A stretch of DNA of 64,000 nucleotides from Catelliglobosispora koreensis DSM 44566 (GTDB lineage Bacteria > Actinomycetota > Actinomycetes > Mycobacteriales > Micromonosporaceae): positions 124,097-188,096 of the forward strand of contig NZ_KB903261.1 of NCBI RefSeq assembly GCF_000379685.1. The letters run 5' to 3'. Position numbers and translations under genes: made by a program. The notes below the pieces were generated by a model. The model had not been told where the DNA came from, ran no database searches, and worked only from the letters and a program-made list of their open reading frames with translations. Positions 40,993 to 52,249 of this stretch are shown in pieces; within the stretch, counting starts at the first letter, position 1; each line of letters opens with the position of its first letter.

Positions 40993-42236
40993 ATGGGCGA
41001 CCCATACACAAGTTTCGCAAGGTCGGGGCTAGGCAAGACGCTGGTGAAGCGGCTCGGATTGCCCGACCCGCCACGTCTGGAGCGGTGGCGTGACGGCTGG
41101 GAACGAGGACCCGTGCTCGTCGGCCCAGACGGCAGCGATCTCGCCACGTTGCTGAAAACGGCACCGGCGGATCGTTATTACGGGCTGGTCTTTGACGCCC
41201 GCGAACTGTCCACTCCGGAGGAGTTGCGCGAGCTTTACGACTTCTTCCATCCGGTGGCGCGCTCGCTCACGCCCAGTGGACGCGTCATCGTCGTCGGCTC
41301 GACCGAGGAAACTGCCGCACAGCGCGCCCTCGATGGGTTCATTCGCAGCGTGGGCAAGGAGTTTGGCCGGGGGACCACCGCTCAGCTGATTCGGCTCGCC
41401 GAGGGAGCACCGCTGGCCAACGCTCAGTCCACGTTGGACTTCTTCCTGTCACCGAAGTCGGCCTACGTCAGCGGGCAGACGGTCAGCATCGGTTACGCGG
41501 AATTCACGACCCCTCAACCGAAACAGATCGTGCTAGTGACAGGCGCGGCCCGGGGCATCGGGGCGGCGATGGCCCAGGTGTTCGCCCGCGATGGCTATCA
41601 CGTGATCGGGCTTGACGTTCCGGCGGCGGGACAGGATCTGGCCAAGGTGGCTAACGACATCAAGGGCGAAGCCGTTCAGCTTGACCTGACCGCAGCCGAT
41701 GCCCCGCAACGACTCGTGAGCTATCTCAAGGACCGCCACGGCGGCATTGATGTGATCGTGCACAACGCCGGCATCACGCGCGACAAGACGCTGGCCAAAA
41801 TGGACACCTCCCGCTGGGACAGCGTGCTCGGCGTCAACCTCATCGCCCCGGTACGCGTGACCGAGGCCCTCCTCGCGGAGAACCTGATCCGGCGCGGCAT
41901 CGTGGGTGTCGCCTCGATCGCCGGGATCGCTGGCAACCGTGGGCAAACGAACTACGCCACGAGCAAAGCCGGTGTCATTGGCTGGATTCACGAGCTGGCC
42001 CCGCGGCTGACCGCGAGCGGCATCACCGCTAACGCGGTGGCGCCCGGGTTCATCGAGACCGCCATGACGGCGAAGATGCCGCTGTTCGTGCGCGAGGGCG
42101 GCCGCCGCCTCAACAGCATGTCGCAGGGCGGGCTGCCCATCGATGTCGCTGAGACCGTCGCCTGGCTGTCCGCTCCGGGATCGGCGGCCGTCACGGGCAA
42201 CGTCATTCGGGTCTGCGGTCAGATGATGCTGGGGGC

Positions 42237-42240
<4 letters not shown>
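40993..42240 (+). CDS. fabG4: 3-oxoacyl-ACP/CoA reductase (high-molecular-weight FabG)
   Basis: A 415-residue two-domain reductase. The N-terminal 200 residues are a degenerate Rossmann domain (FDARELSTPEELRELYDFFHP; GRVIVVGSTEE), and the C-terminal domain is a full SDR with VLVTGAARGIGAAMAQVF, NNAG-equivalent IVHNAGITRDKTL, and catalytic TNYATSKAGVIGWIHEL (Tyr-x3-Lys). This is the architecture of mycobacterial FabG4, which reduces 3-oxoacyl-CoA. ATG 40993 has AAGG eight bases upstream. Translationally coupled to the hydratase gene downstream by overlapping stop/start. Confidence 0.92.
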
Positions 42241-43936
<1,696 letters not shown>

Positions 43937-43980
43937 GTGACTCCCCCAAGTGTCGATGCTGTTGTACTCATCGTAAGCGG

Positions 43981-44277
43981 CTACACCGGCCATGCGCCCA
44001 TCCGCGCCCACTCAGCGAAGACCGAAAGCGTCGCCACCGCCCAGGCGACGCCTGTTGCCGCAGCTACACCCACTGCCACTCCCCGGTCGCCCCGGGCAGA
44101 AAGAAGGACGGCGGCAACCCAAGCCAAGCCTCCCGACAGCAACGTCCACCCCAAATAGCCACGGAGAGTAACGCCAAAAGTGCCGAAGGCTAAGAGCCAC
44201 ACCCCGGCCGCGATCGCTCCACACAGCACGGCCGAAGGGCGCACCGGGTGTGGCTCCCGCAAAGTGGGTCTGGTCAT
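43981..44277 (-). CDS. Small membrane protein
   Basis: A 98-residue protein with three hydrophobic segments (about 17-37, 42-60 and 67-90): VLCGAIAAGVWLLAFGTFGV, GWTLLSGGLAWVAAVLLSA, and VAVGVAAATGVAWAVATLSV. It starts four bases inside the end of tyrA, so it is the last gene of that transcription unit. No family recognised; function unknown. Confidence 0.65.
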   Translation of the reverse strand: MTRPTLREPHPVRPSAVLCGAIAAGVWLLAFGTFGVTLRGYLGWTLLSGGLAWVAAVLLSARGDRGVAVGVAAATGVAWAVATLSVFAEWARMGAWPV

Positions 44278-45272
44278 GCACTTCTAACCGGCAGAAAGCC
44301 GGTCACGGTACGCCGATCCGGGGCAACCATTGTGATCCATCCTCCGGCGCGACCTAGGCGCAGCAACGTCTCCGGCTGGACGGGCACCTCCTGCGGGCGA
44401 CCCGGGTCCGGTGGCCACGCCATCCGGGCCGCGTGCCCTTCCTGTGCCCAGTCCCGGATCTTCTTGAGCGAATCACGGCTTTCCAGCGCCAGCTCCACCT
44501 CGTCGAGCCGCTCACGCAAGGCGCGTAAGGAATCGCGTACGGCGTCGGCGTTGCCGCTGCACATAGCGGCGACCAGATCCGGGCGGGACGCGGCCACGCG
44601 CGTGCCATCGCGAAACGATCCGGCAGCCAGCGTCAGCGCTAGCAAGTCATCGGCCGCGTTGGCCGCCATGGCTGACGCCACCAGATGTGGCACGTGGCTA
44701 ATCGCGGCCACCGCCCGGTCGTGCTCCGGCGTCGTCGACGGGACGACCCGCGCACCCAACTGCGTGACGAGTTCGGCGACGGTCAGCCAATCGTCCAAAG
44801 ACACCGGATCATCCAGACAGAGCACCCAGGCCGCGCCCGTGAACAAAGCCGGATCGCTGTTGCCAAAGCCGGACTTCTCGCGGCCGGCCATCGGATGCCC
44901 GCCAACGTATCCAGCGACCGGATTCGCGGCCCGCTCCAAGCGCCGCGCGACCGCCTCGCGGACCGGACCCTTGACCGACGTCACATCGGTAATCAGCCCA
45001 CGAAAGCCACTGGACACCAGGGCATCGAGCACGCTGTCGAGCGCGGGCAAAGGCACGGCAAGCACGACCAGGTCGGCATCGGCCGCCGCATCGCGGACCG
45101 TCCCCGCCACCTGCCACCGCGACGCCGCGGGCAACCGGGCCGCCGCGTCGCGGGCCAGCGCGCGGATCGCCGGATCGGCGTCAAACCCGAGCACCTGATG
45201 CACCTTCAGCGCGGCGAGCCCCCGAAGTAGCGAACCACCGATGAGCCCGAGACCAAGTACCGCAATGTTCAC
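44274..45272 (-). CDS. tyrA: Prephenate dehydrogenase
   Basis: A 332-residue NAD-dependent enzyme of tyrosine synthesis. NIAVLGLGLIGGSLLRGLAA is the Rossmann motif, GFDADP follows, GLITDVTSVKGPVREAVARRL and GYVGGHPMAGREKSGFGNSDPALFTGAAWVLC are TyrA signatures (catalytic His in GGHPMAG). No ACT domain is evident, so feedback may be absent or located elsewhere. GTG 45272 has GGAAGG eight bases upstream and is preferred to an unsupported start at 45311. Confidence 0.92.
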   Translation of the reverse strand: MNIAVLGLGLIGGSLLRGLAALKVHQVLGFDADPAIRALARDAAARLPAASRWQVAGTVRDAAADADLVVLAVPLPALDSVLDALVSSGFRGLITDVTSVKGPVREAVARRLERAANPVAGYVGGHPMAGREKSGFGNSDPALFTGAAWVLCLDDPVSLDDWLTVAELVTQLGARVVPSTTPEHDRAVAAISHVPHLVASAMAANAADDLLALTLAAGSFRDGTRVAASRPDLVAAMCSGNADAVRDSLRALRERLDEVELALESRDSLKKIRDWAQEGHAARMAWPPDPGRPQEVPVQPETLLRLGRAGGWITMVAPDRRTVTGFLPVRSA

Positions 45273-45311
45273 GGTCGCAGCCTTCCATAACCTTGATTCG
45301 TTGGACACCAC

Positions 45312-46454
45312 GTGTCACGTGTGATCACCTTCGCGGCTGCCGCCCTGCTTGCGCTAGCCCTGCCCGCAACCGCCCACGCCGCACCGGTTAACCCCGTGCC
45401 AGCGCCCTCGGTTACCTTCAACGGGCCGGTTTACACCGCAGCCGTCTGGGGTGAGGTCATTTATGTGGCCGGCAACTTCACCAGTGCCCGCGTCAACGGC
45501 GTCAGCTACACGCGGCAACGGCTAGCGGCACTCGACCGCAACAACGGCGCTCTGCTGAACTGGAAGCCCACGGCGGACAACCTCGTCGTCTCCCTAGCCG
45601 CCGACTCCGGCGGGGTTTACATCGCTGGCGAATTTGGTTACGTCAACGGCGTACGCCGGGACAGTCTCGCGAAAATAGATCTCATATCGGGCGGGTTGCA
45701 CAGCACGTTCAACCACAAGATCTACGGCAGCCCGAGAGCCATCGCCGCCTCAAACGGGCGCGTCTACATCGGTGGCAGCATCACTTCTGTCAACGGCAAC
45801 GCCCGCACCCGGGCGGCAGCGTTCAACGCGGCGACAGGCGCGCTCGACGCCGCCTGGGCACCGTCCATCAACGACACCGTCATGTCGGTGGTCCCCTCAG
45901 GCGACCGCGTCTACCTAGGCGGCCGTTTCGACAGCATCAACGGCGCGGCCGGTACCGCGAAAATCGCCGTCGTGCGCCCCGATAGCGCCGCCGTCGACAC
46001 GGGTTTCACATCCAAAGTGACCGCCATGGTGCACGACATCTTCATCAGCGGCGCCACCGTCTACGCCGGAATCGACGGCAGCGGCGGCCGGGCCACGGCA
46101 ATGGAACTCAACGGCACTCCAAAGTGGACAGTCACGACCGACGGTGACGTGCAAGCGGTCGCCGAACTCGACGGCACGGTCTACCTCGGCGGGCACTTCG
46201 ACAACGTGTGCCGCTCCGCGAACGTGGGCTACAAGGGTGCTTGCCTGGACGGCAACGACACTCGGGTCAAGCTGGCGGCTGTGGACCTCAACGGGATGCT
46301 GCAAGCCTGGACAGCCAACGGCAACGGTTCGGTCGGCGTGCACGCGATCATCGCTGACCCGGGCCGCGGGCAGCTGATCGTGTGTGGCGAGTTCACCAAG
46401 ATCAATGGTGTGACTCAGAACCGATTCGCCGTATTCCGCCTGTCGATGAGCTAG
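45312..46454 (+). CDS. Secreted beta-propeller repeat protein
   Basis: A 380-residue protein with a signal peptide (residues 1-24, ending ATAHA). The mature part is built of about six repeated blades of the form [VI]-Y-[VIL]-[GA]-G-x-F-x-x-[VI]-N-G-x-x-x-x-x-[LAI]-A-x-[LIV]-[DN]: VIYVAGNFTSARVNGVSYTR, VYIAGEFGYVNGVRRDS, VYIGGSITSVNGNAR, VYLGGRFDSINGAA, VYLGGHFDNV, LIVCGEFTKINGVTQNR. This matches the delta-60/DUF5122 propeller repeat type, extracellular proteins of unclear role. Start GTG 45312. Convergent with the next gene. Confidence 0.75.
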   Translation: MSRVITFAAAALLALALPATAHAAPVNPVPAPSVTFNGPVYTAAVWGEVIYVAGNFTSARVNGVSYTRQRLAALDRNNGALLNWKPTADNLVVSLAADSGGVYIAGEFGYVNGVRRDSLAKIDLISGGLHSTFNHKIYGSPRAIAASNGRVYIGGSITSVNGNARTRAAAFNAATGALDAAWAPSINDTVMSVVPSGDRVYLGGRFDSINGAAGTAKIAVVRPDSAAVDTGFTSKVTAMVHDIFISGATVYAGIDGSGGRATAMELNGTPKWTVTTDGDVQAVAELDGTVYLGGHFDNVCRSANVGYKGACLDGNDTRVKLAAVDLNGMLQAWTANGNGSVGVHAIIADPGRGQLIVCGEFTKINGVTQNRFAVFRLSMS

Positions 46455-46486
46455 AGCTTCACACTGGCGGTGAGCTAGAACTTCAC
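46447..46486. repeat. 24-base near-duplicate across two stop codons
   Basis: TGAGCTAGAGCTTCAC (46447-46462) recurs as TGAGCTAGAACTTCAC (46471-46486), one mismatch in 16, offset 24 bases. The first copy contains the stop of the plus gene, the second the stop of the minus gene. Confidence 0.6.
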
Positions 46487-47437
46487 CAAGGACGCGAGAG
46501 CGCCAACGACCACTGGCGTGAGCACGACGAGTCCCGTTTTGAGTTCGCCGAACGTCGTCTGGTCGAGGCCGAGCATCTTCTCCAGCTTGCCCCGGTCCTC
46601 AGCCGCCGTGATCAGGTTCGAGGTCGCGACGGTGGCCAGCGGGAAGTAGCGCTCGACATAAATCGCGCCCCGCTTGCGCAGGTTGGACGCGGTCGGCACG
46701 AACATCATCGCGACCACGAGCGAGGCCACGACACCGGAGAAGATCGACACGTTGGGGTCTTGCTGGACCTTGCCCCAGCCGATCGCGGCCGCGTTGACGC
46801 CCATGACGAGCAGCACGAGCACGCCGAGCTGGTTGAGCATCCGGGAAGTCATGCGGCGCAAGCGAAGCAGGATGTCGAGCTGAGCGCCCGGACCACCGGG
46901 CAGCGGGTCGGAGACGACCTGCTTGATGGCCGCCAGCGTGAGCGCGATCGGCAGGCCGCCCATGATGGCCAAAACGGACAGTGAGATGCCGTTGACCGTG
47001 AGGTTGTCGGTCGCGGTGATCTGCTCCAGCGGGGTCTTGCCGCGGAAGATGTAGGGCGTCGCGGCGATCAGGCCGGCCGCGAACACCAAGATGACCAAGA
47101 CGGAGAACCAGGCCCTCCACCGCTTGATCACGTGGTACTGCCGCACCTCAGCCCAGCGGGACAGACCAAACCCGAACGCTTCGCCCGCCGCGGCTCCGAG
47201 CAACGTCGCCACGATCGCGAAGATGAGCCATTTCTGTTGCGCCTCCGCCGTGTAGCTGCGCGACGCGATCGCCGCGCCCACGGCTCCGCCGAGCAACATG
47301 GTGAACAACCGGATGTCTCCAACCCGGCCGGTCCTCGTGGTGTCTTCCTCCTCGCCGTCGGGCTGTGTATAGGCGAGAACGGACTGTTGCTGCACCATGC
47401 GGAATTCTCCCGTAGGCATCGGCTCGACCGGTGGCAT
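46475..47437 (-). CDS. Polytopic membrane protein of unknown function
   Basis: A 320-residue protein with a hydrophilic N-terminus (residues 1-42, acidic: TQPDGEEEDTTRTGR), then six hydrophobic segments (about 46-62, 72-90, 112-130, 152-172, 205-222, 235-252 and a short final one at 303-318). GVVASLVVAMMFVPTASNLRKRG and TFGELKTGLVVLTPVVVGAL are notable. No transporter motif found. ATG 47437 follows GAGGGAG. Family not recognised. Confidence 0.65.
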   Translation of the reverse strand: MPPVEPMPTGEFRMVQQQSVLAYTQPDGEEEDTTRTGRVGDIRLFTMLLGGAVGAAIASRSYTAEAQQKWLIFAIVATLLGAAAGEAFGFGLSRWAEVRQYHVIKRWRAWFSVLVILVFAAGLIAATPYIFRGKTPLEQITATDNLTVNGISLSVLAIMGGLPIALTLAAIKQVVSDPLPGGPGAQLDILLRLRRMTSRMLNQLGVLVLLVMGVNAAAIGWGKVQQDPNVSIFSGVVASLVVAMMFVPTASNLRKRGAIYVERYFPLATVATSNLITAAEDRGKLEKMLGLDQTTFGELKTGLVVLTPVVVGALASLVKF

Positions 47438-47503
47438 GAAATGAAACTCCCTCTGTTAGCGGGGAGACCCTAACGCCGCCGGGCCAATGAGGACAATGGG
47501 CTC

Positions 47504-48268
47504 ATGAGAGGCGAGCTGAAAGGCGACTGTCACGTTCACACCGACTGGTCGGATGGTGGTGACTCACTAGCGGCCATGATCGGGGCGGCAGCGGAGGCCG
47601 GGCACGACTATGTCGTCATCACTGACCACTCGCCGCGGCTAAAGATCGCCCGTGGACTGTCAGCGGAAAGACTGCGTGAGCAGCTTTCGATGATCGGGGA
47701 GATCAACGAGAGTCTCGCGGGCACGGGCTTTCGCGTGCTCACGGGAATCGAGACCGACATCCTTCCCGACGGCTCCCTCGACCAGGACCCGTCTCTGCTG
47801 GCTCAGCTCGACATCGTGGTGGGATCGGTCCACAGCGAGATGCGCATGGAGAAAGCGGCGATGACGAAGCGGATGGTCACCGCGCTGGCCAACCCGCACC
47901 TCGACATCCTTGGCCACTGCACGGGACGCAAACTGCCCGTGCGCACGGATGCCTCCCACGGCGCGGGCAGGATGCGGCCACCGAGCAATTTCGACGCCAA
48001 CGCCGTGTTCGAGGCCGCTCTTCGCTACGACAAGGCGATTGAGATCAACTCACGGCCGGATCGTCTTGACCCGCCCTCGGCCATGCTGCTCAAGGCTTCC
48101 CGCGTCGAGGGCCTGCGCTTCGCCATCGACTCAGACGCGCACGCTACCGCTCAGCTCGACTGGCTGAGCAATGGCTGCGAACGCGCGGAGAAGGCCGGGA
48201 TCACGCCCGACCGGGTCGTCAACGCCTGGCCGGCTGAGCGACTTCTGGCGTGGGCAGCGGAGCACTGA
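47504..48268 (+). CDS. PHP-domain metal-dependent phosphoesterase
   Basis: A 254-residue PHP hydrolase resembling the C-terminal domain of PolX. Metal-binding motifs are GDCHVHTDWSDGGDS (HxH), VITDHSPR, GIETDI, VGSVHSEM, DILGHCTGR and AIDSDAHATAQL. Typical products cleave phosphoester bonds of nucleotides, tRNA ends or histidinol phosphate; the PolX-like sequence suggests nucleic-acid or nucleotide substrates. The 3' end overlaps the convergent exporter gene by 50 bases. Confidence 0.85.
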   Translation: MRGELKGDCHVHTDWSDGGDSLAAMIGAAAEAGHDYVVITDHSPRLKIARGLSAERLREQLSMIGEINESLAGTGFRVLTGIETDILPDGSLDQDPSLLAQLDIVVGSVHSEMRMEKAAMTKRMVTALANPHLDILGHCTGRKLPVRTDASHGAGRMRPPSNFDANAVFEAALRYDKAIEINSRPDRLDPPSAMLLKASRVEGLRFAIDSDAHATAQLDWLSNGCERAEKAGITPDRVVNAWPAERLLAWAAEH

Positions 48269-49187
48269 CCTGCTTACGTGTAAACACTCCCTGCGCGACC
48301 GCGACTCCTAAGAGGACGACTAGCGCACCGATGGGCTGGTTCCAGGCCAGGGACTCACCTAGTACCAGAATGCCCAGGGCGACAGCGACCACCGGAATCA
48401 GATAGGTCACGTAGGCGGCGGTTGAGGCTCCCGCGATCTGAATCACGCGCATGTTCAAAGCGAGCGCGATGCCACTGCCGAAGATCCCGAGGGCCAGAAT
48501 CGAGCCGGTGACATCCCAGCCCCACGTGCCGATGCTCGGCGGCAGTCCGGATAGGACGATCGCGGCGATGGTCGTCGCGACCGCGCCGATCGAGACCTGC
48601 ATGGCGGCCAGCGCGACACCGGAAGCCTTCGTGCGGCCGGTGATGTATTTCTTGGTGTACGGAACGTAGATGCCGTAGCACAGCGCCGCGATCGCACACA
48701 TCAGCTGGCCCATGAGATCGCCGCCGTCAGCGTGCCAGAAGCCCAGGACGACCAGCACGCCCACGAAGCCCAGAATGAGTCCCGCGACGGATCGCACGGT
48801 GAACTTCTCCGTGCGGAAAACGAGCACGGCGAACGGAAGCACCCAGAGCCCCGTCGTCGCGTTCCAAATGCCAGCGAGCAGGCTCGAAATGTGTTCCTCG
48901 CCGTAGGCGAACAACGAGAACGGGATCGCCACACCGACGACGCCTGGAACGATCATGTGGCCCCAGAGCCAGCGTTCGCGAGGCAGCTTCTCTTTCATCA
49001 GCACCAAGATGATCAAGAGTGTTGCCGCGCCCGCGATCGTGCGGCCCGCCGCCACCCACGTTGGGTGCAGTGTCTCTACCGCGATCTTAATAAAGATGAA
49101 CGAAGCACCCCATATCACCGCGTTGGCGAGGAAGGCTGGGAGCCACGAGCGCTTGTCAGGAGTGGTTGGTGCGATCACTCCTGACAC
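48219..49187 (-). CDS. EamA/DMT-family transporter
   Basis: A 322-residue protein with ten membrane helices in two EamA repeats. Repeat 1 includes LANAVIWGASFIFIKIAVETLHP and VGVAIPFSLFAYGEEHISS; repeat 2 includes ALCYGIYVPYTKKYITG and AAYVTYLIPVVAVALGILVLGESLAWNQPIGALVVLLGVAV. These drug/metabolite transporters usually export amino acids or other metabolites. Start GTG 49187. Substrate unknown. Confidence 0.88.
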   Translation of the reverse strand: MSGVIAPTTPDKRSWLPAFLANAVIWGASFIFIKIAVETLHPTWVAAGRTIAGAATLLIILVLMKEKLPRERWLWGHMIVPGVVGVAIPFSLFAYGEEHISSLLAGIWNATTGLWVLPFAVLVFRTEKFTVRSVAGLILGFVGVLVVLGFWHADGGDLMGQLMCAIAALCYGIYVPYTKKYITGRTKASGVALAAMQVSIGAVATTIAAIVLSGLPPSIGTWGWDVTGSILALGIFGSGIALALNMRVIQIAGASTAAYVTYLIPVVAVALGILVLGESLAWNQPIGALVVLLGVAVAQGVFTRKQVSAPLPTPEVAQPARR

Positions 49188-49284
49188 TCTGCCAGATCAA
49201 GTACGCCCCTTGCGTGCGGATTTCGGACAGGTAACCACGAAAACCGGCCTCGTTTTTTCCACGGTTTCAGATAGGTTCGTCGCC

Positions 49285-50958
49285 ATGGAACGACGCGTAG
49301 ATCAGCTGTCAGACAGCTACGTCGATGAGTGGGCCGCGCTCTCGCCATGCGGCGCCACAGCCATCGGCATTGAGGGTCACGACGACAAACTCGATGACCT
49401 TTCCCCGGCCGGATATGCGGCAATGGCCGATCTCCAGCGCAGCACCCTGGCCAAGCTCAACAGCATCGAACCCGTTGACGACCGCGAGTTCGTCGCGAAA
49501 GAGGCGATGAAAGAGCGGCTGGAACTGTCCCTAGCGCGCTACGACGCGGGCGAGACGGCGAGCGAGATGAACGTCATCTCCAGCGGTCTGCACGACCTGC
49601 GCTCGGTTTTCGACCTGATGCCGACCGAAGGCACCCAGGCGGTGGAAAACATCGTCAGCCGGCTCAGCCAGTTCCCCGGCGCTTTGGAGCAGTTCAAGGA
49701 CACGCTGCGCACCGAAGCCGCCAAGGGCAACGTCTCCGCCCGGTACCAGATGATCGAAGTCTCGAAGCAGTGCGACATCTGGACCAGCGCTGAAGGCGAC
49801 GACTTCTACCGCGGTCTGGCCCGGCGCCTGGAAGCTGACGGCGCGCTGCGCACGCGGCTTGACGAGGTCGCCGAGGCGGCCAACGAGGCCACGATTCAGT
49901 TTGGCGCCTTCCTCCGCGACGAGATGGCTCCGCTGGGCCGCGAGAAGCAGGCCGCCGGACGCGAGCGGTATGAACTGGCCAGCCAGTACTTCCTCGGCGC
50001 GAAGATCGACCTCGAAGAGACCTACACCTGGGGCTTCGCCGAGCTGCACCGGCTCGAATCGGAGATGCGGGCCATCGCCATCGACATCGCCGGCCCTGGA
50101 TCGTCCGTTGACGACGCTGTCGCCAAGCTTGACGCCAACCCGAAATACACCATCCGCGGCAAGGAAGCATTCCGGGAGTGGATGCAGGCGCTGGGCGAGA
50201 AGGCCATCAGCGATCTGCACGGCACGCACTTCGACATCCCGGAGCCCGCGCGCCGCATCGAGGCTTGCATCGCCCCCACGAGCGACGGCGCCATCTACTA
50301 CACGAGCCCCAGCGAGGACTTCTCGCGCCCGGGCCGCATGTGGTGGGCGGTTCCCCAGGGAATCGATGAGTTCTCGACGTGGCGTGAGGTCACCACGGTC
50401 TACCACGAGGGCGCACCTGGACACCACCTTCAGGTCGCGCAGACTGTCTACCGCGCCGAGCTGCTCAACCGGTACCAGCGTCTGCTGTCCTGGAGCTCCG
50501 GTCACGGCGAAGGCTGGGCCCTGTATTCCGAGCGCCTCATGGACGAGCTCGGCTACCTCGCCGACCCGGCTGACAAGCTGGGAATGCTTGACGGGCAAGC
50601 GTTCCGGGCCGCGCGTGTGATCGTCGACATCGGCATGCACCTGGAACTCGAAATCCCGCGGGACAACCCGTTCGGCTTCCACCCGGGTGAGCGGTGGACG
50701 CCGGAGCTGGGCTGGGAGTTCATGCGGGCACACTGCCGCGTGCCCGACGAGAACCTGCGTTTCGAGCTCAACCGTTATCTCGGCTGGCCGGGCCAGGCAC
50801 CGTCCTACAAGGTCGGTGAGCGCATCTGGCTGCAGGCCCGTGACGACGCCATGGCTCGCAAGGGTTCCTCGTTTGACCTCAAGCAGTTCCACGCCGACGC
50901 GCTCAACCTGGGCTCACTCGGCCTCGACCCGCTGCGCAAGGCTCTGGCCAGGCTCTAA
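49285..50958 (+). CDS. DUF885 metalloprotease-like protein
   Basis: A 557-residue soluble protein. The zinc-type motif TVYHEGAPGHHLQVAQ (HExxxxHH-like; HEGxPGHH in the family) lies near residue 373, with the downstream Glu in SGHGEGWALYSERLMDELGYL. DUF885 proteins are gluzincin-like peptidases related to angiotensin-converting enzyme; some are dipeptide or ester hydrolases. ATG 49285 is used because upstream in-frame codons overlap the divergent transporter. The last 60 residues (LGWPGQAPSYKVGERIWLQAR) are typical. Hairpin terminator follows. Confidence 0.88.
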   Translation: MERRVDQLSDSYVDEWAALSPCGATAIGIEGHDDKLDDLSPAGYAAMADLQRSTLAKLNSIEPVDDREFVAKEAMKERLELSLARYDAGETASEMNVISSGLHDLRSVFDLMPTEGTQAVENIVSRLSQFPGALEQFKDTLRTEAAKGNVSARYQMIEVSKQCDIWTSAEGDDFYRGLARRLEADGALRTRLDEVAEAANEATIQFGAFLRDEMAPLGREKQAAGRERYELASQYFLGAKIDLEETYTWGFAELHRLESEMRAIAIDIAGPGSSVDDAVAKLDANPKYTIRGKEAFREWMQALGEKAISDLHGTHFDIPEPARRIEACIAPTSDGAIYYTSPSEDFSRPGRMWWAVPQGIDEFSTWREVTTVYHEGAPGHHLQVAQTVYRAELLNRYQRLLSWSSGHGEGWALYSERLMDELGYLADPADKLGMLDGQAFRAARVIVDIGMHLELEIPRDNPFGFHPGERWTPELGWEFMRAHCRVPDENLRFELNRYLGWPGQAPSYKVGERIWLQARDDAMARKGSSFDLKQFHADALNLGSLGLDPLRKALARL

Positions 50959-51021
50959 GAAATCGTGTGCAACCTTTACCCCGTTTGGCACGTGTTACGG
51001 CAGTCGAACTAAACGGGGGTG

Positions 51022-51051
51022 CTGGGGCCGGGACTGACCTCCCGGCCCCAG
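51022..51051. terminator. Strong bidirectional hairpin terminator
   Basis: Perfect 12-bp stem CTGGGGCCGGGA (51022-51033) with TCCCGGCCCCAG (51040-51051), six-base loop, between convergent genes ending at 50958 and 51059. A weaker 8-bp repeat (CCCCGTTT 50979-50986, AAACGGGG 51011-51018) lies just upstream. Confidence 0.85.
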
Positions 51052-51058
51052 TGCGTTT

Positions 51059-52249
51059 CTACGGTGTGGCGAGAGCCTCGGTCGGGCTAAGCCTGGCCGC
51101 GCGCACAGCAGGGTAGAGGCCAGCTATGCCGCCAATCACGACAGTCGCGCCGATGCCGCCCGCCATCGCCCACGGGGGCACCACGCTAGGCCAGTCCTGG
51201 TACCACGCGTAACCCGTGGTCACGAGACCGCCAAGGAGCACGCCGCCCAAGCCACCCATCGCCGCGAGAAGCAGCGACTCGGTGAGGAACTGACTGCGTA
51301 CCTGTCCTTTAGTCGCGCCAAGGGAACGGCGCAGACCGATCTCGGCCCGGCGCTCCAGCACGGAGATGACCATCGTGTTGGCCACGCCAACACCACCAAC
51401 GACCAGGGCCACCGCGCCCAACCCGAGCAGCAGCCCGGTGAAGGTCTTGTCCGTGGCTTCGCGTGCCGCGAGCGCGTCCGACGGACGTGACACCTTGACC
51501 TCGTTGGGAGCCTCAGGGTTGGCCGTCGCGGCCAGAATCGACTGAACCGCTTCCACCGCATGGTCTTTCGCCCGGACGTAGATGTTGGTCGGGTGGGTGT
51601 CGAAGTCCAGATAGGACTCCGCCGCCTTCCAGCCAATCAGCGCCGAAGTGTCCAGCTCGGGTGCCAGCGGGATGGGGTCGAGGATGCCCACGACAGTGAA
51701 CCACTGGTCGCCGATGAGGATCTGCACATCGGCGCCCGGATCGGTGATGCCCAGCCGTTCGGCGGCTTTATGCCCCAACACCACCGCTGGGTACTGCGAG
51801 GTGGCCTCGTTGAGCCACGATCCACTTCGGACGGTCCCACCGACCGTGTTCAGCAGCTCGAGTTCGGCCGCGCGTGCTGACAGTCCGCCGGTCTCCGCCT
51901 TCGGAATCCGGTCGGTGCGGTAAACGGCCTGTTCCAGCTTGGCCGTGGCGGCCACATCGGTGACCGGCGCGATGCGGTTCACCATCGACGTTGATTCCAG
52001 CGGCAGTTTGGACGCGTCGCCGAAGAACGTGTTGCCCGGTCCCACGGTCAGCAGGTTGGTGCCCAGGGCAGCCAGTTTGCGATCGAGCTCGGCACCCGAG
52101 GACGCCGAGATTCCCACCACCGAAATCATGGCGGCAATACCGATCGCGATGCCAAGAGCCGAAAGAAAAGCCCTCATCTTGCGGGTACGCAGTCCGACCG
52201 CGCCAACCCGCATGAGATCCCCGATGCGCAGCCGGGCGGGGGTCAACAT
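51059..52249 (-). CDS. MacB-type ABC transporter permease
   Basis: A 396-residue permease with the MacB/FtsX topology: one N-terminal helix ([22 protein letters not shown]), a 220-residue external core domain, then three C-terminal helices ([90 protein letters not shown]). The [15 protein letters not shown] coupling motif contacts the ATPase. Last gene of a four-gene operon (lipoprotein, HlyD-like adaptor, ATPase, permease). Likely exports a peptide, antibiotic or lipoprotein-related substrate. Confidence 0.92.
   Translation of the reverse strand: MLTPARLRIGDLMRVGAVGLRTRKMRAFLSALGIAIGIAAMISVVGISASSGAELDRKLAALGTNLLTVGPGNTFFGDASKLPLESTSMVNRIAPVTDVAATAKLEQAVYRTDRIPKAETGGLSARAAELELLNTVGGTVRSGSWLNEATSQYPAVVLGHKAAERLGITDPGADVQILIGDQWFTVVGILDPIPLAPELDTSALIGWKAAESYLDFDTHPTNIYVRAKDHAVEAVQSILAATANPEAPNEVKVSRPSDALAAREATDKTFTGLLLGLGAVALVVGGVGVANTMVISVLERRAEIGLRRSLGATKGQVRSQFLTESLLLAAMGGLGGVLLGGLVTTGYAWYQDWPSVVPPWAMAGGIGATVVIGGIAGLYPAVRAARLSPTEALATP

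Noticed and set aside
49531..50892. Minus-strand open frame (453 codons) opposite the DUF885 gene
   Set aside because: Shadow of a well-conserved coding sequence; no ribosome binding site and no domain.
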